A stretch of 64,000 nucleotides of DNA from contig NZ_JACVAP010000006.1 of NCBI RefSeq assembly GCF_014851915.1, positions 62,001 to 126,000 on the forward strand. Reading direction: 5' to 3'. The stretch comes from Xanthomonas sp. XNM01. GTDB taxonomy: Bacteria > Pseudomonadota > Gammaproteobacteria > Xanthomonadales > Xanthomonadaceae. Below the pieces are notes generated by a model. The model saw nothing but the letters and a program-made list of their open reading frames with translations. It did not search any database and was not told the origin of the DNA. The position numbers and the translations under genes were made by a program. This document shows positions 60,930-64,000 of the stretch, piece by piece. The first letter of the stretch is position 1. Every line of letters begins with the position of its first letter.

Positions 60930-63080
60930 ATGCACGAGGCGGACCGGATACAGACTCCATCACGTCGCTGGTGCGCGCTGCTGCTCGTGATGCTGTGCGC
61001 ATGGACGATGTTCAACGGTTCAGCCGCGGCGCAGAGCGCGTGCACGTCGGCCGCCTGTGTGAGCGCCGGTCCACGGCTGGTGTCGGTGGACAGCAGCCAG
61101 AGCCCGGTCCTCAACCTGTTGTTCGGAGCGCTGCTGCCGGGCACCAATGTCACGCTCACCGCGGTCGACTGGAACCACCTGGCCGGCGCCAACATCAACC
61201 TGAATGCACTGATCACCCGGCTCAACAGCGGCGTGGTGGTCAGCGATCCCAGCCAGGTGCTCAACAGCAGCATCGCGCTCGGGACCTTCCGTGCGGCGAT
61301 GGTTTCGGTGCTGCAGGCCGACGGGCAGACCGCCGCGGCGAACGTGCTGAACGCCTTGCCGTTGGGCGCATCGGGTGCGAGCGGGACGATCCGTCTGGCC
61401 GATCTGCTGCAGATCCAGCTGCCGACCGGATCGCTGACGAACATCCGCCTGAACGTGCTGGACCTGCTGACCGGCGGCGTGCAGCTCTACAACTACTCCA
61501 ACGTGCTCACCACACCGACGCCGATCACGGTGAACACCGCGGCGCTGGGCCTGACCGGCATCGCCAACGTGCGCCTGTGGCTGCAGGTGGTGGAGCGGCC
61601 GGTCTACGTGTGCGGCCCCACCGGTACCGCATTCCACAGCGCGGCGATCCGCACCAAGCTCGATCTCGACCTGGTGCAGGGGCTCAACCTGGCCGCACTG
61701 ACCAGCCTGCTCACCAACCTCAATGTGCTGGGCCTGGCCAAGGTCAACGTGAACAGCCTCAGCGCCAGCGTGCTGCACCTGCAGGTGTATGCGGACGTGG
61801 CCCGTGCCGAGGGCACCATCCAGGCGGTCAACCTGGTGGGCAGCGCGGTGACGCTGCAGGCGCGTCCCGGCCTGGTGAACCTGTACGTCGGCCAGATCAG
61901 CGATGCGACGTTCTTCAACCGCAACACGGTGCTGACCGAGAGCGCGCTGTCGTCCGCGGCATTGACCTCACTGACCCTCTCGGTGCGCGTGTCGACGCTG
62001 CTCAACATCAACGTGGCGGACATCAGCGTGCCACTGACCGTCAGCGTGCGTGCGTTCGCGACCGCCACGCCACCGCTGCAGACCGTCAACTTCACTGGCC
62101 CGTTTCCGCAGACACGCACGCTCAGTGCGGGCACGGTCAGCGCGTCCACCATGGTCTCCACGCTGATCAACTCGCTGGAGATCCAGGTCACCAGCGGCAA
62201 CCCCACGGTCGCGCTGCTCGGTGCGCTGCCGTTGCCGCTGCCGGTGGCGGACCTCGTCAACACGCTGGTGTCGACGCTGTTGACGCCGATCCGCACCCAG
62301 GTCAACGCCCTGGTCGCGCCGATCCTGACCACCCTGCTCGGCGGCGTGGTCGACAACGTGCTCGGGCTGCTCGGCATCCGCATCGGCCAGGCGGTGTTCA
62401 CCGTCGAGGGCATCGCGCAGGCGTGCGCGGCGACCTTGCAGCTGGTGAAGGAGCTGCAGCCGACCTCCGATACCGGACGATTCAATCTGGCCGTCACCTA
62501 CAACGGCACCACGGTGTCCTCCGCCAGCAATGTCGGCAACAACGGCAGCACCGCAGCGGTGATCACCGTGCCTGGCGGCAGCTACGTGATGGCCGAAAGC
62601 GCCGCATCGGGAACGACCCTGGCGCGCTATGTCAGCTCGTGGTCGTGCGCCGACCAGAACGGCAACGTGGTCAGCAGCGGAAACGGCAACACCTTCACTC
62701 TTGCCGCGCCCGCACTGGCGCCGCAACCGCTGACGCTGGTCTGCCGCATCGTCAACCGCACGCGTCAGGCCGATCTGTCGATCACCAAGACCGACGGAAG
62801 CGGCACCTATACGCCCGGAGGCAGTGCGTCCTACACGCTGCAGGTGAGCAATGCCGGCCCCGATCCGGTCGTGGGTGCGCTGGTCAGCGACACCCTGCCG
62901 GCGGGCGCGACGCTGTCCGGCGCCTGGAGCTGCAGTGCCAGCGCGGGCAGCACCTGCAGCGCGGCGAGCGGCGGCGCTGCAGGTGCCAACCAGGTCACCG
63001 TGAACGTGGACCTCGTCAATGGGGGCCAGGCCACGATCACGGTCCCCGTCACGTTCAGCAGCAACCCAGCCAGTTACTGA
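60930..63080 (+). CDS. DUF11-containing surface protein
   Basis: A 716-residue secreted protein. A signal (LLLVMLCAWTMFNGSAAAQ) is followed by about 480 residues rich in Leu, Asn, Thr and Val with repeated LNVLxL/TxLTLSV-type segments and few charges. A prealbumin-like segment (GRFNLAVTYNGTTVSSASNVGNNGS) and a C-terminal DUF11 domain (ADLSITKTDGSGTYTPGGSASYTLQVSNAGPDPVVGALVSDTLPAG) complete it. DUF11 domains occur in large surface adhesins. The ATG at 60930 has a GGGGGA site; one at 60912 is an alternative. It precedes a second DUF11 protein. Confidence 0.82.
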   Translation: MHEADRIQTPSRRWCALLLVMLCAWTMFNGSAAAQSACTSAACVSAGPRLVSVDSSQSPVLNLLFGALLPGTNVTLTAVDWNHLAGANINLNALITRLNSGVVVSDPSQVLNSSIALGTFRAAMVSVLQADGQTAAANVLNALPLGASGASGTIRLADLLQIQLPTGSLTNIRLNVLDLLTGGVQLYNYSNVLTTPTPITVNTAALGLTGIANVRLWLQVVERPVYVCGPTGTAFHSAAIRTKLDLDLVQGLNLAALTSLLTNLNVLGLAKVNVNSLSASVLHLQVYADVARAEGTIQAVNLVGSAVTLQARPGLVNLYVGQISDATFFNRNTVLTESALSSAALTSLTLSVRVSTLLNINVADISVPLTVSVRAFATATPPLQTVNFTGPFPQTRTLSAGTVSASTMVSTLINSLEIQVTSGNPTVALLGALPLPLPVADLVNTLVSTLLTPIRTQVNALVAPILTTLLGGVVDNVLGLLGIRIGQAVFTVEGIAQACAATLQLVKELQPTSDTGRFNLAVTYNGTTVSSASNVGNNGSTAAVITVPGGSYVMAESAASGTTLARYVSSWSCADQNGNVVSSGNGNTFTLAAPALAPQPLTLVCRIVNRTRQADLSITKTDGSGTYTPGGSASYTLQVSNAGPDPVVGALVSDTLPAGATLSGAWSCSASAGSTCSAASGGAAGANQVTVNVDLVNGGQATITVPVTFSSNPASY

Positions 63081-63191
63081 CCGGCGCATCGCCGGTTGCA
63101 GGAGCCGTGCCCCGGATGGGGCGTGTCGTCAGGAAGCGGTGTCATGGCGTCGCAGCGCGTCGGCATGACAAGGGTCACGAGGAAGGAACGC

Positions 63192-64000
63192 ATGGCAAGT
63201 GCCAGGGGCCAGACCAGTCTCCATGCCGCGGCAGCCACGGCGACGCGCAGTGCCTGTCTGCTGGCATTGCTGCTCCTGCCTTCCGCGCCGAGGGCGCAGA
63301 CCTATCCCAACCCCCTGTCCAACACGGCCCAGGTCGCCACCCCGGCCGAGATCGGCGACCCGATCCCGGGCAACAACAGCGCCACGGACAGCAACGCCCT
63401 GGCCCTGCAGGCACAGCTGAGCGTCAGCAAGACCATCCTCACCGCCACGCCCGCACCAGCCACGTCCACGGTGCAGTACCGCATCGTGGTGAGCAACATC
63501 GGCCCGTCCACCGCCGTCGGCGTCGGTGTGGTGGACAGCGTGCCGGCCCAGCTGTCCAACGTGAGCTGGGTCTGTTCGGCGTCCGGCACAGGCTCCGCAT
63601 GCGGGAGTGCCAGCGACACCGGCAACGCCATCAACACCGCGGTCGACGTCGGTGTGGGCGGCAGCGTGACGCTGGTGGTCAGCGGTACCGCGCCCGCCAC
63701 CACGCCATCCACCATTCCGGCCAACACCGTCACTCTGGTCCTGCCGCCGGGCACCACCGACCCGACGCTGGCCGACAACACTGCCACCACCACTCCGATC
63801 ACCGTGCAGCCGCGGCAGCTGACCGCGAGCGCCGACGTCTTCACCTCGCCGATCTCTTCGCTCAGTGGCGGCACCACCCCATCGGTGCTGACCAACGACA
63901 CCCTGGCCGGTTCCCCGGTGGTCGCCGCCGACCTGCTGGTCGCGCTGACAGCTGCTCCGGCTGGCTACACCATCGATGCGGCGGGATCGATCAGCGTCCC
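63192..64000 (+). CDS. DUF11-containing surface protein, truncated by the window end
   Basis: At least 269 residues are visible with no stop. A signal peptide (CLLALLLLPSAPRAQ) precedes TYPNPLSNTAQVATPAEIGDP. A DUF11 domain follows (LSVSKTILTATPAPATSTVQYRIVVSNIGPSTAVGVGVVDSVPAQLSNVSWVCSA), then TLADNTATTTPITV. Another repeat begins at the edge (TNDTLAGSPVVAADLLVALTAAPAGYTID). AAGGA lies a few bases before the ATG. It resembles large Xanthomonadaceae surface proteins of repeated DUF11 units. Its full length and end are outside the window. Confidence 0.85.
   Translation, partial: MASARGQTSLHAAAATATRSACLLALLLLPSAPRAQTYPNPLSNTAQVATPAEIGDPIPGNNSATDSNALALQAQLSVSKTILTATPAPATSTVQYRIVVSNIGPSTAVGVGVVDSVPAQLSNVSWVCSASGTGSACGSASDTGNAINTAVDVGVGGSVTLVVSGTAPATTPSTIPANTVTLVLPPGTTDPTLADNTATTTPITVQPRQLTASADVFTSPISSLSGGTTPSVLTNDTLAGSPVVAADLLVALTAAPAGYTIDAAGSISV

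Noticed and set aside
1-64000. CRISPR arrays, insertion sequences, tRNA or rRNA genes, prophage
   Set aside because: I found no direct-repeat arrays, transposase or integrase sequences, or stable RNA genes on reading both strands.

Overview
The window is a high-GC proteobacterial chromosome segment. Its gene content and order point to the family Xanthomonadaceae (Lysobacteraceae; Xanthomonas, Lysobacter, Luteimonas, Pseudoxanthomonas and relatives). The main reasons are a xanthomonadin-type aryl polyene pigment cluster with an XanB2-like chorismatase, a Xanthomonas-type RhlB with a long basic tail next to trxA-rho, a DUF2782 lipoprotein beside polA, and an sX13-like small RNA just downstream of polA. 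I see no rRNA, tRNA, CRISPR array, insertion sequence or prophage. Genes are dense, often overlap by 1-8 bases, and coding density looks like an ordinary chromosome.

Layout. 1-5 kb: YqhA-family membrane protein, uvrD, a universal stress protein and mntP, which sits behind a yybP-ykoY manganese riboswitch. 5-10 kb: an aldo/keto reductase divergent from a LysR regulator, a Tat-exported aldo/keto reductase and an Old Yellow Enzyme. 10-13 kb: an ABC exporter and an FMN reductase divergent from soxR, across a near-perfect SoxR operator. 13-18.7 kb: a VOC protein, a DUF2782 lipoprotein, polA, an sX13-like sRNA, hemF behind an FNR/Anr box, and a membrane protein. 18.7-21.6 kb: a NUDIX hydrolase coupled to an S9 peptidase.

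21.8-36.5 kb is a type II PKS-like aryl polyene (xanthomonadin) locus: aryl-AMP/ACP ligase, chorismatase, flavin halogenase, acyl carrier protein, membrane protein, two hotdog dehydratases, acyltransferase, LolA-like carrier, MMPL exporter, ketoreductase, glycosyltransferase, chain-length factor and ketosynthase. The inferred scheme is as follows. Chorismate is converted to 3-hydroxybenzoate, which is activated and loaded on the ACP. The KS/CLF pair, ketoreductase and dehydratases then extend it into a polyene, which is halogenated and moved to the outer membrane by the acyltransferase, LolA-like and MMPL proteins. A patatin-like lipoprotein lies inside the locus.

36.6-42.1 kb: ycgL overlapping a 1103-residue membrane-ankyrin protein, then a KefB/C-type antiporter. 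42.3-50.2 kb: iron uptake, with two tandemly duplicated TonB-dependent receptors each preceded by a Fur-like palindrome, then DUF3325, DUF3649 and PepSY proteins and a TonB-C-domain protein. 50.2-57.8 kb: housekeeping genes (rho, trxA, rhlB, and ftsE-ftsX followed by a tandem-receiver response regulator and ung). 57.8-64 kb: a DedA-rhodanese fusion, DoxX plus pirin, an XRE regulator, and two large DUF11 surface proteins, the second cut by the window end.

The most informative non-coding signals are: the sX13-like sRNA; the SoxR promoter with a 19-bp spacer; the FNR/Anr site placed exactly at -41.5 of an apparently leaderless hemF; a recurring -10 hexamer 6-7 bases before the start codon of several genes (uvrD, polA, hemF, a dehydratase, the ketoreductase, ftsE), implying leaderless mRNAs; the Mn riboswitch; and the duplicated Fur-box regions.
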